This document shows, one piece after another, positions 27,320 to 36,026 of a stretch of 64,000 nucleotides of DNA. The translations under genes and the position numbers were made by a program. The notes under the pieces were generated by a model that ran no database searches, was not told the DNA's origin, and saw nothing but the letters and a program-made list of their open reading frames with translations. How positions within the stretch are numbered: position 1 is the first letter of the stretch; every line of letters starts with the position of its first letter. The stretch comes from Gloeocapsopsis dulcis (GTDB lineage Bacteria; Cyanobacteriota; Cyanobacteriia; Cyanobacteriales; Chroococcidiopsidaceae), in the NCBI RefSeq assembly GCF_032163395.1, contig NZ_CP119968.1:4614001-4678000 (forward strand), in the 5' to 3' direction.

Positions 27320-27934
27320 ATGGTACAAACACCATCTAAAACACTGACCTTGGCGGAGTTTTTGCAATTACCAGAAACGAAGCCTGCGAGTGAATACATT
27401 GATGGTCAAATTATTCAGAAACCGATGCCTCAAGGGAAACACAGTGTTATCCAAGGGGAACTCGTGCCTGCTATCAATGGGGTAGTTAAGTCTAAGCGTA
27501 TTGCTCGTGCATTTCCTGAGCTACGCAGTACCTTTGGTGGTCGTTCAACTGTTCCTGACATTGCAGTGTTTCTTTGGCACCGAATTCCCCGTGATGAAAA
27601 TGGGGAGGTTGCCAACACGTTTCCTGCCGCGCCAGATTGGACGATTGAAATCTTGTCTCCTGTTCGCGTAGCGTTGACGAAGTCAATTCAAAGTCAAACA
27701 AAAGTAACAAAGAATATCCTTCACTGCCTACAACATGGAACCCAAATGGGTTGGTTAATCGATCCAGATGAACAAACCGTGTTTATCTATCGTCCAAAGC
27801 AAGAACTTGAAGTGTTGGATGAGCCAGATAAAGTTGTTCCTGTACCATCGTTTGCAAGTGAGCTACAGCTTACAATCAAGATTTGTTTGCTTGGTTATTG
27901 GAGTAAAATTGGTTGTGTCGCAAAGATTTTTTAG
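27320..27934 (+). CDS. Uma2-type (DUF820) putative endonuclease with an internal insertion and C-terminal frameshift
   Basis: A 204-residue protein of the Uma2/DUF820 restriction-endonuclease-like fold: SEYIDGQIIQKPMPQGKHS, TVPDIAVFLWHRIP and WTIEILSP (the PD-(D/E)xK-like core), and GWLIDPDEQTVFIYRPKQE. Two oddities are seen. About 9 residues (VRVALTKSI) are inserted after EILSP, encoded by about 27 bp including GTTCGCGTAGCG. One base is missing near 27882, turning the usual end TIKDLFAWLLE into TIKICLLGYWS and extending the frame into the IS6-like element. These genes are common in cyanobacteria; their role is unknown. Confidence 0.8.
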   Translation: MVQTPSKTLTLAEFLQLPETKPASEYIDGQIIQKPMPQGKHSVIQGELVPAINGVVKSKRIARAFPELRSTFGGRSTVPDIAVFLWHRIPRDENGEVANTFPAAPDWTIEILSPVRVALTKSIQSQTKVTKNILHCLQHGTQMGWLIDPDEQTVFIYRPKQELEVLDEPDKVVPVPSFASELQLTIKICLLGYWSKIGCVAKIF

Positions 27935-28333
27935 TAACGAATGATCTGGATTGTTCACGTTGCTCTATGCAGTAATACCAAAGATCGATTCAATAAACTT
28001 CAATTGAGATACACTATTGCCTCGATTGACTCCATTCACCTGTCCTTTACAAATCATATTCATCGCCTCAATTGGGACCGCACCCGTTTGTCTAGTTCTG
28101 GTGCGTACTTCAACACCCATCGGTTGATCGTGGAATGATCAACTTCCATCCCCCGTTCCGCCATCATCTCCTCTAAGTCTCGATAAGATAAGGCGTATCG
28201 GCAGTACCAGCGCACGTTGAGCACGATGATGTCAGCTACAAAGTGTCGCCATTTGAATAGGGATGGAGCAGCCATTTAGGTTGAGGGCAGAGGAAAATAC
28301 CCTCCTCACCCTATCATTATTTGCGACACTACC
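27911..28333. mobile_element. internally deleted IS6-family element
   Basis: About 423 bp bounded by GGTTGTGTCGCAAAG on the left and, inverted, GGTAGTGTCGCAAAT on the right, typical of IS6-family ends in cyanobacteria. Only the N-terminal and C-terminal ends of the transposase remain; the DDE core is gone. It could move only if a full-length relative acts in trans. The left end is 4 bp after the original Uma2 stop. Confidence 0.75.
27998..28275 (-). pseudogene. IS6-family transposase, N- and C-terminal remnants fused
   Basis: 28060-28275 encodes the family N-terminus (FKWRHFVADIIVLNVRWYCR, SYRDLEEMMAERGMEVDHST, YAPELDKRVR). The remaining part (to about 27998, a different frame) reads AMNMICKGQVNGVNRGN then SQLKFIESIFGITA, the family C-terminus. 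The catalytic middle of about 130 residues is missing. Confidence 0.78.
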
Positions 28334-28357
28334 AAAAAGGGTGGGTAATACCCACCC
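28334..28357 (-). terminator. intrinsic terminator of moeB
   Basis: On the minus strand, a perfect 8-bp stem GGGTGGGT / ACCCACCC with a 3-nt loop followed by T5, ending 7 bp after the moeB stop. Confidence 0.85.
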
Positions 28358-28363
28358 GATCGC

Positions 28364-29536
28364 TTAGTACTCAGGTACAGAAGAATCGACTTCGCGACTC
28401 CAAGCAGTGATGCCACCTTTAACGTTTGTTCCCTCAATTCCTACTTCCTTGAGAATCCCTAACGCTTTCGCGGATCGTCCGCCCATCTTACAATGCGCTA
28501 TTAAACGATGACCGTTGAGTAGTTCTTTAACTTTCTCTACGCCTTCACCGCTTTCAATATCGGGTAATGGAACTAATACAGAACCTGGAATTTTCGCAAT
28601 TTCGTATTCATTAGAATTGCGCACATCAAGCAGGACAAAATCATCTGCACCGCTATCAAGTAATTCCTTTAATTCCTGCACAGTCATTTCTTGCATTTCC
28701 ATCTGTCGTTTCTCCTCTTCGGCTTTTGCTTGGGGAATACCACAGAAAAATTCGTAGTCGATGAGTTTATCAATGACGGGACGTTCGGGATTAGGACGCA
28801 GCTTCAACTCGCGAAACTTCATATCTAGGGCATTGTACAGCATTAGTCGCCCGCTGAGAGTATTGCCTTGACCTAGGATAATTTTGACAGTTTCTGTAGC
28901 TTGAATCGTGCCAATGATACCGCACAAAACACCAAGTACGCCACCTTCAGCACATGAAGGAACCATCCCTGGCGGTGGTGGTTCGGGATATAAGTCGCGG
29001 TAGTTGGGACCACCTTCATAGTTAAATACGGTTGCTTGCCCTTCAAAACGGAAGATCGAACCGTAAACGTTGGGCTTATTTAACAATACACACGCATCGT
29101 TTACGAGATATCGTGTGGGAAAGTTGTCTGTACCATCCACCACAACATCATAAGGCTCCATAATTTCTAGAGCATTTTCTGCACTCAAACGAGTTTCGTA
29201 TAAATCAACTTGACAATTGGGATTGATTTCTAAAATGCGGTTTTTTGCAGATTCTATCTTAGGTTTACCTACCCACGAAGTCGCGTGAATAACTTGGCGT
29301 TGCAGGTTGGAACTATCGACAACATCAAAATCAACAATACCAATGCGTCCAATACCTGCTGCTGCAAGATAAAGCAATAGCGGTGAACCAAGCCCACCTG
29401 TGCCAATACACAAGACACTTGCAGCTTTGAGGCGTTTTTGTCCTTCCAGCCCTACCTCTGGCAAAATGATATGGCGGGAGTAACGTTCGTATTCGTCTTT
29501 GGTTAACTGGATTTCATCCAGATTGGGATTGAGCAT
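28364..29536 (-). CDS. moeB: MoeB/ThiF-type E1-like adenylyltransferase fused to a rhodanese domain
   Basis: Adenylates the C-terminal GlyGly of small ubiquitin-like sulphur carriers (MoaD or ThiS type); the rhodanese domain can supply sulphur. Residues about 10-260 form the E1-like domain: YSRHIILPEVGLEGQKRL, nucleotide-binding LCIGTGGLGSPLLLYLAAAG, DGTDNFPTRYLVNDAC and SCAEGGVLGVLCGIIG. Residues about 285-385 form the rhodanese domain with active-site Cys in LIAHCKMGGRSAKALG. The 390-residue length is normal. A JAMM peptidase gene lies just upstream on the same strand. Confidence 0.93.
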   Translation of the reverse strand: MLNPNLDEIQLTKDEYERYSRHIILPEVGLEGQKRLKAASVLCIGTGGLGSPLLLYLAAAGIGRIGIVDFDVVDSSNLQRQVIHATSWVGKPKIESAKNRILEINPNCQVDLYETRLSAENALEIMEPYDVVVDGTDNFPTRYLVNDACVLLNKPNVYGSIFRFEGQATVFNYEGGPNYRDLYPEPPPPGMVPSCAEGGVLGVLCGIIGTIQATETVKIILGQGNTLSGRLMLYNALDMKFRELKLRPNPERPVIDKLIDYEFFCGIPQAKAEEEKRQMEMQEMTVQELKELLDSGADDFVLLDVRNSNEYEIAKIPGSVLVPLPDIESGEGVEKVKELLNGHRLIAHCKMGGRSAKALGILKEVGIEGTNVKGGITAWSREVDSSVPEY

Positions 29537-29623
29537 AGCAGTGTGTGAAGGAACGGATTTTTGATCCTATCCAAAGATAGCCTTTGGATGTTGGAATTTT
29601 TGTGGTTTTTAAAAAAATGAAAT

Positions 29624-30088
29624 TTAAACGAGTTCTGCAACAATCATATTTTCTGACTGGAATTGTTGACGATCGTCAAGGCTCCAGTTTTGGACATCAT
29701 CACATTCGCCATTGACCACGGAAACTATGATATATGAGTATTGCTGCCAAGCATAGATCCGATCGCATTCTGAAGGAATTGCCGGATGATTCGGGTGTGA
29801 GTGATAAATACCAATTATATCTAAATGGCGATCGCGTGCAGCTTTTTGGATTTTGAGCATTTCTTGTGGTGCGATCGCATATCGATCTATTTTGCCACGA
29901 TTGGTGGTGTCGTCTTCCCATCCAGGTGCTTCAGCGTTCCAAGCATTTTCTGTTGGGACAACTTCGACTACCGATTTTCCATCATCAACTACTTTACCTA
30001 ATAATAAACCACAACACTCTTCTGGGTACTTGCTTTCGGCATGCGTGCGAATAGTTTGTAGCTGTGATGGAGAAATGCTTAGTGCCAT
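29624..30088 (-). CDS. JAMM/MPN+ (M67 family) metallopeptidase
   Basis: A 154-residue zinc peptidase of the Mec/Rri1 kind. Signature residues are present: Glu in PEECCGLLLGKV and the zinc motif IIGIYHSHPNHPAIPSECD (HxH...D). Bacterial members cleave residues from ubiquitin-like sulphur carriers, as Mec+ does for CysO-cysteine. Pairing with moeB supports that type of role. The ATG at 30088 is chosen, since the longer frame would overlap the upstream ATPase gene. Confidence 0.88.
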   Translation of the reverse strand: MALSISPSQLQTIRTHAESKYPEECCGLLLGKVVDDGKSVVEVVPTENAWNAEAPGWEDDTTNRGKIDRYAIAPQEMLKIQKAARDRHLDIIGIYHSHPNHPAIPSECDRIYAWQQYSYIIVSVVNGECDDVQNWSLDDRQQFQSENMIVAELV

Positions 30089-30098
30089 ACACTTTGTG

Positions 30099-30830
30099 CT
30101 AATTGTGTTTACCTGCGCCGAGATAGAGTTCGCCGACTTTGGGATCGTTAAGTAATTCACTACCTGAACCGGAAAAGCGATCGCGCCCTGTATCGAGTAC
30201 ATATCCGCGATGTGCCATTGCTAGTGCTTTACGTGCATTTTGTTCTACGAGGACAATTGCTGTTCCGCTTTTATTGATTTGTTGTATTTGCTCGAACACA
30301 CTATTGGCCAACAATGGTGAAAGTGCTGCGCTAGGTTCATCTAATAACAGCAACCTTGGTTCTAGCATTAATGCTCTACCCATCGCCAACATTTGGCGTT
30401 CTCCTCCTGAAAGCGTTCCTGCTTTTTGACGGCGTCGATTCGCGAGTCCAGGGAAAGTAGCGTAGATATTCTCTTTCAGTGCACTCAAGGGCGTGTTGCG
30501 AATAAAAGCTCCCATTTCTAGGTTTTCTTCTACACTTAAGGAGGGAAACACATTCGCAATTTGCGGCACGTAGCACATCCCGCGCTGTACAATTTGATTT
30601 GATTTAAGTCCGACAATATTCTCACGATTAAAAGTGATTTTTCCACGCTGCGGAGTCAATAGCCCAAAAACAGTTTTTGCTAAAGTAGATTTTCCTGCAC
30701 CGTTAGGACCAATAACTGCGACTAATTCTCCAGGGAAAATGTGAAAATTAATTCCTTGCAGGATGTCTAGGTCCTTAACGTAACCCGCCCAAACATCCTC
30801 AACTGCTAATAAAGGAGTCGTTTTCATCAT
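30099..30830 (-). CDS. livF: LivF-type branched-chain amino-acid/urea ABC transporter ATPase
   Basis: A 243-residue ATPase with Walker A GPNGAGKSTL, Q-loop YVPQIANVFPSLSVEENLEMG, signature GTLSGGERQMLAMGRAL, Walker B LLLLDEPSAAL and H-loop-position VLVEQNARKAL. It is closest to LivF/NatE ATPases that feed neutral amino-acid uptake. No permease or binding protein is nearby, so it probably serves a system encoded elsewhere. It lies 10 bp before the JAMM gene, so the three genes may be co-transcribed. Confidence 0.85.
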   Translation of the reverse strand: MMKTTPLLAVEDVWAGYVKDLDILQGINFHIFPGELVAVIGPNGAGKSTLAKTVFGLLTPQRGKITFNRENIVGLKSNQIVQRGMCYVPQIANVFPSLSVEENLEMGAFIRNTPLSALKENIYATFPGLANRRRQKAGTLSGGERQMLAMGRALMLEPRLLLLDEPSAALSPLLANSVFEQIQQINKSGTAIVLVEQNARKALAMAHRGYVLDTGRDRFSGSGSELLNDPKVGELYLGAGKHN

Positions 30831-30955
30831 ACGCGAACAGCAAGAGGTGAAGTATGAATATTATCCTGCAACGTTCATCTTTTAGCTGCTTAAGCGATCG
30901 CTACGCTTAAATTAAGTATGATTCATTGGGTATCAAGGTTTTTGCTCAAGGCTTA

Positions 30956-31180
30956 CTAAGGAGTTTTTTGTAACTCTGGTCTTTCTTCAGGAACAATTGC
31001 GCCCTCAACAGGGCAAACTTGAATGCAAATACCGCAGTCAATGCAGGTAGTAAAATCAATCCAGTACCAGTCAGTACCTTTCATGTTTTTTCCTGGTCCA
31101 GGGTGAATACAAGCGACAGGACAAGCATCAACGCAGTCAGCAACTCCTTCACAAGTTTCTGTAACGATTGTATGCGGCAT
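30956..31180 (-). CDS. bacterial-type 4Fe-4S ferredoxin
   Basis: 74 residues from the ATG at 31180. Two cluster motifs are seen: CEGVADCVDACPVACIHPGP and CIDCGICIQVCPVEGAIVPEE. The first is of the longer spacing (CxxxxxxCxxxC...), so one cluster may be of the 3Fe/4Fe type seen in ferredoxins with NMKGTDWYWID inserts. It is a likely soluble electron carrier; the partner is unknown. Confidence 0.9.
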   Translation of the reverse strand: MPHTIVTETCEGVADCVDACPVACIHPGPGKNMKGTDWYWIDFTTCIDCGICIQVCPVEGAIVPEERPELQKTP

Positions 31181-31650
31181 AGTGTTCTCTCTTCTGCTTC
31201 TTTGAACTAAGTAGATTAGAATATTTTTTGATTCTAACAAAAAACCTTTATTTTAATTTTGTCCTTGTCTATATCTCGCTACAAAAAAATCATTGAGGTA
31301 TAAATATTTCCTCTTATATTTATAGCTATTAATAGTTGTTTAAGTCTTTCATGCTATTTATTTTTTAGTTTAGAGCAATGGCTCAATACCAAAGCTAAGT
31401 ATATTAACCTCAATAAATAGTGTGATGTGGTATAAGTAAGATGCCTATGCCACACTTAAGAGAATGTGATATTTTTACTAGATAAACAGTATTTTATTAT
31501 AAATTAAAAAAATATCATCAATTTGATTGATCCTCAAAAGAAACTAGCTAACTTGTATTTCAATTTACCAACTGGCTTTAAATACCGCTAGCTAAGCTAA
31601 AGAAATAAATTTAAGTATTTGATTACTTAAGAAAACTATTGAAATGCTTC
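31181..31650. other. AT-rich intergenic region without a recognisable gene
   Basis: 470 bp of very AT-rich DNA between the ferredoxin start and the end of hisZ. No open frame, repeat family or RNA gene was recognised. Confidence 0.5.
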
Positions 31651-32910
31651 TTATGAAGAAGACAACGCACTTTTTGTTAATGTTATTGGCTCAATTGAAG
31701 GTAAACCTTCAGGATTGATCCAGGCAATTTGTTGAATATGGCGGTGGCGGGCGTATTCGCGAATAGTATCAAGATCAGAATCGCCCAAATCCATTTCTAC
31801 CCGCACGAGATGTTGCGAAGCGCGTAATTTGGCTGCGTATGCAAATGCTGCGGTATAAGCTTGAGGTGTTTCGGGAACTACTAACCAATTGCTTGCAGGG
31901 GTGGTATGGGGAAGTTGTTGCGTAGGAAGTAACACCTGGTGTAAATCTTCGATATTGAGCGAAAATCCAATACCAGAAACTGTTTCTGCTTGAGGGTGAT
32001 ACAGTCCCAAGAGTTGATCGTAACGTCCACCTTGTCCAATAATCCGCGCTGGATGAGTATTGCTAACAACTTTAAAGACAATACCCGTATAGTAGTCAAA
32101 GGTTTGAATCAAACTTAAGTCTAAGATAATTGGCGAAGGTGTTGTTGATTGATAGGACGATACGGGGAAGCACTCATCTAATAAAGCAATTAATGATTTC
32201 AGATTGTTTAGCGCCTCAGCTTGAGGAGTTTCTAAATCAAGTGATGCAATTTTTTGCAAGATGTCAGCCGGATGTCCCCGCAAGTCAAGCATCATCAGGG
32301 CGCGATCGCAAAGTTCGCGACTGAGGGGCAATGTTTCTAGCGTAATGCGATCGAGGTGGGCGATCGCATACCTTACTTGTTCGCGCAAATTTGCCGGAAA
32401 TGTTGACAACAGCGATCGCGCAATTCCAGCTTCGCCCAAAATGAGACACCAATTATTTAAACTCAGTTCCTGCATACACTCAGCAAGCAACAGCAGGATT
32501 TCTGCATCAGCTAGCCAACCTTTGGCACCGAGTAATTCTACGCCTGCTTGATAAAACTCTTGTTGTTGATTGTGATGAGTACTAGATGCACGGCGAAAGA
32601 CATTAGCATTGTAATAGAGGCGTTGAGGATACATCACTCCTGCCATGCGAGTTACTGCAGCACGGGCAATTGAAGCGGTAAGTTCTGGGCGTAGTCCGAT
32701 TTCTCCTTCATCAGATTGCAGCTGAATCAATTGCGATCGCTGCACCGCACCACCTGCCATCAGGGTATCTAAGTGTTCTAGCGTTGATGTGATAATCCGG
32801 TGATAGCCCCAGCGGTGGAATACCTGCTGTAATCGTTCTTCGATCCAACGTTTTTGTGCTACATCTAGAGGCAATAAATCCCGCGCCCCAGCTGGCGATT
32901 GATATACCAT
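31651..32910 (-). CDS. hisZ: ATP phosphoribosyltransferase regulatory subunit
   Basis: Histidyl-tRNA-synthetase-like protein that activates short-form HisG in the first step of histidine synthesis. 419 residues, with class II aaRS-like motifs (GARDLLPLDVAQKRWIEERL, LRPELTASIARA, QEFYQAGVELLG, IIGQGGRYDQLLG) but without the anticodon-binding features and catalytic set of a true HisRS. It overlaps the upstream J-domain gene by one base (TAATG). Confidence 0.9.
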   Translation of the reverse strand: MVYQSPAGARDLLPLDVAQKRWIEERLQQVFHRWGYHRIITSTLEHLDTLMAGGAVQRSQLIQLQSDEGEIGLRPELTASIARAAVTRMAGVMYPQRLYYNANVFRRASSTHHNQQQEFYQAGVELLGAKGWLADAEILLLLAECMQELSLNNWCLILGEAGIARSLLSTFPANLREQVRYAIAHLDRITLETLPLSRELCDRALMMLDLRGHPADILQKIASLDLETPQAEALNNLKSLIALLDECFPVSSYQSTTPSPIILDLSLIQTFDYYTGIVFKVVSNTHPARIIGQGGRYDQLLGLYHPQAETVSGIGFSLNIEDLHQVLLPTQQLPHTTPASNWLVVPETPQAYTAAFAYAAKLRASQHLVRVEMDLGDSDLDTIREYARHRHIQQIAWINPEGLPSIEPITLTKSALSSS

Positions 32911-33842
32911 TACTTTTTCTTCCCGCCAAATAATCCACCAAACAATCCACTACCTCCAGAAGTATTTGTGCCTTGATTCGGCTGCGATGCACCTGTAGGC
33001 TTAGTACTAGTCTTTTGCGTTTTTTGCGCTGCTTGATCTATGAACTTCTTGGCTTTGAGTGCCATTGGTTCTTGCGGATTCAACTGCAATGCTTTATTGA
33101 TATGAACCTTAGCCATAGTGACTTGATTTTGCTTTAAATACAATACTCCCATCAAGCTATGACAACTACTATTATTCGGTTCTAACTTCAGCGCATCTTG
33201 TAACTCAATTCTAGCTTGGGCAAAATTGTTGTTTTCCATAAAAGCTTGCGCGCGGCGATAATATTGCTCAACCACGCTCATCGGTTGAGGCGTTGGTGCT
33301 GGCTGCGGTGATTCTTTCAGATTGTTACTGGTGCGCGCAACTGATGTAGGGGATGGCAAACTACTAGCGCCTTGGCGCATTAAGTAAACTAAATTTACTT
33401 CGCTCATCAGCCCAATAATATCTAAGACTTGCTCTAAGTTTTCATATTGCTTTGCTGCTAGCTGCTGAATTGACTTTTGATACAAATGTTCCAAATTACT
33501 TGTTTGCGCTAACTCTTGCGAGAGTTTAGATTTGAGTTCAACGGTACTTGCTTCTTGTGCCAGACGCTTGCTCATTTCTCGTAAAATTACCAGATATTCG
33601 GCACGGTTACGCTCTTTAGAGAATTGTTCGTAAGCAGGATTGACAATTTTGGATAATAATTGGCTGGCACGTTGTTTTTCTTCCAGAGTCGTCGCCGTAC
33701 AACTATCAGGATGTAGACGACGGGCTACTTGCAGATAGCGTTTGCGGATTTGATGAAAATCTGCATTTACAGGAATGCCTAGAACTGCATGGTGGTCAAT
33801 TAAATCATATTGAAATAAGCCACGGTTGATTTTAAATGACAT
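32910..33842 (-). CDS. J-domain protein with TPR repeats
   Basis: 310 residues from ATG 33842. The N-terminal J-domain (about 10-75) has the HPD motif in ARRLHPDSCTATT, which stimulates Hsp70 partners. The middle is helical. Two or three TPR units lie at about 185-265 (AQARIELQDALKLEPNN, KVHINKALQLNPQEPMA). The C-terminal tail is low-complexity and ends GLFGGLFGGKKK. It probably recruits DnaK to a protein partner. It is translationally coupled with hisZ. Confidence 0.88.
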   Translation of the reverse strand: MSFKINRGLFQYDLIDHHAVLGIPVNADFHQIRKRYLQVARRLHPDSCTATTLEEKQRASQLLSKIVNPAYEQFSKERNRAEYLVILREMSKRLAQEASTVELKSKLSQELAQTSNLEHLYQKSIQQLAAKQYENLEQVLDIIGLMSEVNLVYLMRQGASSLPSPTSVARTSNNLKESPQPAPTPQPMSVVEQYYRRAQAFMENNNFAQARIELQDALKLEPNNSSCHSLMGVLYLKQNQVTMAKVHINKALQLNPQEPMALKAKKFIDQAAQKTQKTSTKPTGASQPNQGTNTSGGSGLFGGLFGGKKK

Positions 33843-33999
33843 AGAACCTTGTGCCACCTGCAAAGCCTATAAGTTGTTTCTAGTGTACTCGCCATTCCCA
33901 TATGGATTCATAGCTATTAGCTAGAAGTGCGATCGCTTTTGTTATACCATCTCCGGTTGGAATAACCAGACTAGCGGTATTGTTGTCAGCAGTTGGTTG

Positions 34000-34857
34000 C
34001 TAGTTGCTAGTCACCCCTGACTCCTCACTATTTCTATTATTCCCTGAAAGGGAGATTGAACGCACGTGCATTAATTCATTACTCAACGCTGCGTGGAGGT
34101 AGCCATTCGTTGCTAAAATGCGCCCCGATGCCATATCAAATGAACTCACATCATAAGCACTGACTTTTCCACCAGCTTCTTCAAGTAAGATAATTCCCGC
34201 AGTGATATCCCACGGCGAAAGTCCGCGTTCCCAATAACCATCCAAGCGCCCACACGCAACATAAGCTAAATCAAGGGCAGCGGAACCACTACGGCGTACC
34301 CCTTGAGTAAGATGTGTAAGATGGCAAAATTCTGCATAGTTGTTGTCTGGAGTTTCGCGGCGATCATAAGCAAAGCCTGTTACTAAAAGACTCTTACTCA
34401 GATCCTTTGTTTGGGAAACTCGAATTGAGCAGCGATCGCGCGTCGCACCTAATCCTCTAGCCGCCCGAAATAATTCCTGATGAAAAGGATCGAAAATAAC
34501 GCCGACTTGGGGAATATCTGCAACAAGTAACCCAATTGACACTGCAAAACTAGGGTACTGATGCGCGAAATTTGTTGTCCCATCCAAGGGATCAATTGCC
34601 CACAGATACTCGCTTTGGGAATTTCCGACATTACCTGATTCTTCCGCCAAAATTCCGTGCTGTGGTAAGTGACGCTGTAGCACATCTAAAATGACGGCTT
34701 CGGAAGCTTTATCAGCTTGGGTAACTAAATCTCCAGGGCGTCCTTTTTCAACAACGCCATCTAATGCACCATAGTAGCTTTGAACAACCGCACCAGCAGC
34801 TAGCGCTGCTTCTGTCGCAATATCTAAATACGTTTGCAGTTCAGAAGTTGAAATCAT
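34000..34857 (-). CDS. inositol monophosphatase family protein
   Basis: 285 residues from ATG 34857, which overlaps the nuclease stop by ATGA. Metal and catalytic motifs are ILAEESG (Glu), WAIDPLDGTTNFAHQYP and the second Asp motif LSPWDITAGIILLEEAGG. It may act on myo-inositol phosphate, or on fructose or histidinol phosphates; the family member cannot be fixed from sequence. It is last in the ferredoxin-nuclease-phosphatase unit. Confidence 0.92.
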   Translation of the reverse strand: MISTSELQTYLDIATEAALAAGAVVQSYYGALDGVVEKGRPGDLVTQADKASEAVILDVLQRHLPQHGILAEESGNVGNSQSEYLWAIDPLDGTTNFAHQYPSFAVSIGLLVADIPQVGVIFDPFHQELFRAARGLGATRDRCSIRVSQTKDLSKSLLVTGFAYDRRETPDNNYAEFCHLTHLTQGVRRSGSAALDLAYVACGRLDGYWERGLSPWDITAGIILLEEAGGKVSAYDVSSFDMASGRILATNGYLHAALSNELMHVRSISLSGNNRNSEESGVTSN

Positions 34858-35459
34858 GATTGACGAGATTGATATAGCAGCGATTGCGTCCTGTGCCTCC
34901 GCAATATTAGCTGACGGCGAAATTCTGCTGGAGTAAAACGCATTGGTTGAGAGGGATTCCAAATACCCCGCTCCATGAGTCTAGCTGATTCTTGAGCGCG
35001 ATTCAGTTGCTGAGTGTACTTGTCATTAGGGTTTCTCGCTACAGCTAGGACATACCCATGTGCTACTAGCAATTCATTTAACAATACTTTGTCATGCCAA
35101 ACATACGCCTGGTAGCGTCCAAAACTATCCTTTTCTTGCACGTCGAACTCTAGCAAAACATTGTTTCCTTGAACAATTGTTTCTAATTGTTGTTTCGCCG
35201 TTTGTCCCCAAGGCTGTTGTTGCAAATCGGGTGCATCTATTCCAATGAGGCGTACTCGTGAATTAAAATTGCGTTGCGCCTCTAAGCCGATGACTTCGAG
35301 TGTGTTGCCACTTACTACCCGCGTAACTTTGACAATTTTGCCTTGAGGCGTACTCTCCGGTTGACACCCCAAAATCAAAAGTAGAAGTAGCACAAAAACA
35401 ATTCTAAATTTGGCATGACCCTGACCTCTAAACCCTGATCTCTGACCCCTAGTCTTCAT
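34854..35459 (-). CDS. thermonuclease-family (SNase-like) lipoprotein
   Basis: 201 residues. A signal stretch with lipobox (LLLLLILGCQ; Cys near residue 32) suggests export and membrane anchoring. The SNase core follows: VTRVVSGNTLEVIG, VRLIGIDAPDLQQQPWGQTA, KDSFGRYQAYVWHDKVLLNELLV and YTQQLNRAQESARLMERGIW. Catalytic-type Arg, Asp and Glu positions appear present. The start overlaps the upstream ferredoxin stop by 11 bp; an internal start is possible but would cut the signal. Confidence 0.88.
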   Translation of the reverse strand: MKTRGQRSGFRGQGHAKFRIVFVLLLLLILGCQPESTPQGKIVKVTRVVSGNTLEVIGLEAQRNFNSRVRLIGIDAPDLQQQPWGQTAKQQLETIVQGNNVLLEFDVQEKDSFGRYQAYVWHDKVLLNELLVAHGYVLAVARNPNDKYTQQLNRAQESARLMERGIWNPSQPMRFTPAEFRRQLILRRHRTQSLLYQSRQS

Positions 35460-35817
35460 CTAACGGTAAACCCGCCCGCACTTTTCCTTTACCAAAGTAA
35501 CGTCCAAATTGTAGTTCGTATACTTCATCTTCGTCTTGGGTTTCAACTTCTAAATTGGAAAGTGGATAGCTAACGCATAGCAAAGCATAGCCTTTTGAGC
35601 GTAATTCGGGAGATAAGCCCATTGCTTCAGGTTGATAAATTTCTCCTGATAGCACTCGTACGGCGCACGTCGTGCAAGCACCATTGCGACAAGAGAATGG
35701 CAGTTCTACGCCCTGATTTTCGGCACTTTGAAGGATATAGGTGTCTTCAGGGACTTCCAGCGTGTAGTTCTTGTCACGGGCGCGATCGCGAATCCGAATT
35801 TTGTAAAAACGAGTCAT
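35449..35817 (-). CDS. plant-type [2Fe-2S] ferredoxin with C-terminal extension
   Basis: 122 residues with the cluster motif in PFSCRNGACTTCAVRVLSG plus Cys in YALLCVSYPLSNLEVET. It is longer than photosynthetic PetF (about 98) by a C-terminal tail (LQFGRYFGKGKVRAGLPLDED), as in the cyanobacterial low-potential/FdxC-like paralogues. It is first in an apparent three-gene unit. Confidence 0.92.
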   Translation of the reverse strand: MTRFYKIRIRDRARDKNYTLEVPEDTYILQSAENQGVELPFSCRNGACTTCAVRVLSGEIYQPEAMGLSPELRSKGYALLCVSYPLSNLEVETQDEDEVYELQFGRYFGKGKVRAGLPLDED

Positions 35818-35897
35818 GAGCTAAAGGCAAAAATTAACTTCTTCTATTTTTACTGAATATGTATTGTTTCGTTGTATAATTAGAATTTGTGACACCT

Positions 35898-35984
35898 GGA
35901 GAGGTGGCCGAGTGGTTGAAGGCGCAGCACTGGAAATGCTGTAATGGGGTAACTTATTCGTGGGTTCAAATCCCACCCTCTCCG
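35898..35984 (+). tRNA. trnS-GGA: tRNA-Ser (anticodon GGA)
   Basis: An 87-nt class II tRNA. The acceptor stem is GGAGAGG / CCTCTCC, the D-loop region GGCCGAGTGGTTGAAGGC, the anticodon loop CTGGAAA with GGA at 35932-35934, then a long variable arm (TAATGGGGTAACTTATT). The T-arm is GTGGG TTCAAAT CCCAC. The discriminator is G and CCA is not encoded. It reads UCC and UCU codons. Confidence 0.96.
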
Positions 35985-36026
35985 TTTGCTATTTTACCCA
36001 TGAGAAAACTTGAAGTTAAACCAGCT

